Positions 62,986-64,000 of a stretch of 64,000 nucleotides of DNA are shown here, piece after piece. Origin of the DNA: Acidobacteriota bacterium (GTDB lineage Bacteria > Acidobacteriota > Thermoanaerobaculia > Multivoradales > JAGPDF01); NCBI GenBank assembly GCA_014584695.1, contig JACTMI010000042.1, positions 1 through 64,000 on the forward strand. The letters are read 5' to 3'. Positions within the stretch are counted from its first letter, which is position 1. The number at the start of each line of letters is the position of its first letter. The notes beneath the pieces are model-generated. The model made no database searches. It worked only from the letters and a program-made list of their open reading frames with translations, and had not been told where the DNA came from. Position numbers and translations under genes: made by a program.

Positions 62986-64000
62986 TCACTCTTGCGCCTG
63001 GTGCGGGTACGCCACGGCGGTCGGCGGCACGAAGGTCTCCTTGATCGTGCGCAGGGAGATCCAGCGCGTCAGGTTCGCCGCCGAGCCCGCCTTGTCGTTG
63101 GTGCCGGAGGCGCGGGCACCGCCGAACGGCTGCTGGCCGACGACCGCGCCGGTCGGCTTGTCGTTGACGTAGAAGTTGCCCGCCGCGTGGCGCAGCGCGC
63201 GCTTCATCTTCAGGATCGCGCCGCGGTCGCGGGCGAAGATCGCGCCCGTCAGAGCGTAGGGGCTCGTCGTGTCGCACAGCTCGAGCGCTTCGTCGAGCCG
63301 CGCGTCCTGGTAGACGTGGAGCGTCAGCACCGGCGCGAAGATCTCCTCCTGCATCAGCTTGTGGCGCGGATTCGACGCCACCACCACCGTCGGCTCGACG
63401 TAGTAGCCGACCGCGGCGTCGCCCTTGCCGCCGACCAGGATTTCGGCGTCCGCGGAGGCGCGGGCGTGCTCGATGTAGCCCAGCGTGTTGTCGAACGAGG
63501 CCTGGTCGATCACGGCGCAGACGAAGTTGCGGAAGTCGAGCGGCGTGCCCATTGGCAGCGCCTGGATCTCGGCCACCAGCCGGTCGCGCACCTCGGGCCA
63601 GAGCGACGCCGGCACGTAAGCCCGTGAGGCGGCCGAGCACTTCTGCCCCTGGTACTCGAAAGCGCCGCGCACCAGCGCCACCACCAGCGCCTGAGCATCG
63701 GCCGAGGGGTGGGCGAAGACGAAATCCTTGCCGCCGGTCTCCCCGACGATGCGGGGATAGGACTTGTACTGGCCGAGATTGCCGGCGATGGTCTGCCACA
63801 TGCCCTGGAAGGTCTCGGTCGAGCCGGTGAAGTGGAGTCCAGCCAGCTCGGGGCTGGCGAACACCGGCGGGCCGATGGCCGAACCGCGCGCGGCGACGAA
63901 GTTGATCACCCCGGGCGGCAGACCGGCCGCCTCGAGCAGCTTCATCAGGTACCAGTTCGACAGCATCGACGTCGATGCCGGTTTCCAGAGCACGGTGTTG
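62986..64000 (-). CDS. pruA: L-glutamate gamma-semialdehyde (1-pyrroline-5-carboxylate) dehydrogenase, partial
   Basis: LWKPASTSMLSNWYLMKLLEAAGLPPGVINFV; HFTGSTETFQGMW; YPRIVGETGGKDFVFAHPSAD; GAFEYQGQKCSAASRAYVP; N-terminus lies beyond right edge. Confidence 0.95.
   Translation of the reverse strand, partial: NTVLWKPASTSMLSNWYLMKLLEAAGLPPGVINFVAARGSAIGPPVFASPELAGLHFTGSTETFQGMWQTIAGNLGQYKSYPRIVGETGGKDFVFAHPSADAQALVVALVRGAFEYQGQKCSAASRAYVPASLWPEVRDRLVAEIQALPMGTPLDFRNFVCAVIDQASFDNTLGYIEHARASADAEILVGGKGDAAVGYYVEPTVVVASNPRHKLMQEEIFAPVLTLHVYQDARLDEALELCDTTSPYALTGAIFARDRGAILKMKRALRHAAGNFYVNDKPTGAVVGQQPFGGARASGTNDKAGSAANLTRWISLRTIKETFVPPTAVAYPHQAQE

Overview
64-kb, high-GC, gene-dense chromosomal window. 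Two acidobacterial-type VWFA-related proteins and the overall gene content suggest an Acidobacteriota-like host; this is inference, no rRNA is present. I support about 50 CDSs and saw no rRNA, tRNA, CRISPR array or transposase. Left edge: a small ORF, an ECF-like sigma factor and a very long RHS/YD-repeat protein that runs off the window. The RHS ORF is missing from the supplied ORF track because it has no stop in the window. Next is a housekeeping block (ppdK, glyS, glyQ, recO // era, CorC-like, ybeY, phoH), interrupted by mgtE, a receiver-domain::LpxC fusion and an M48 protease. Then come tsaE/nnr, two VWFA proteins, a YpdA-like reductase, lgt, a second mgtE and a GlcD-like oxidase. After these: a three-gene ATP-grasp operon, a DHH phosphoesterase, GH57 branching enzyme and glycogen phosphorylase, and two secreted HExxHGLGF metalloproteases. 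The right side holds an S9 peptidase, VWA-FHA protein, rhomboid, DMT transporter, TPP enzyme plus thioesterase, AAC(6')-like GNAT, APC permease, TonB receptor and a P5C dehydrogenase cut by the right edge. Strongest leads: (1) the tandem ATP-grasp triad with no recognised partner genes; (2) a metalloprotease that looks circularly permuted relative to its neighbour in the same window; (3) the receiver::LpxC fusion; (4) a degenerate palindromic/tandem intergenic repeat family at two loci; (5) the sigma-RHS operon with a CxxC in the sigma HTH.
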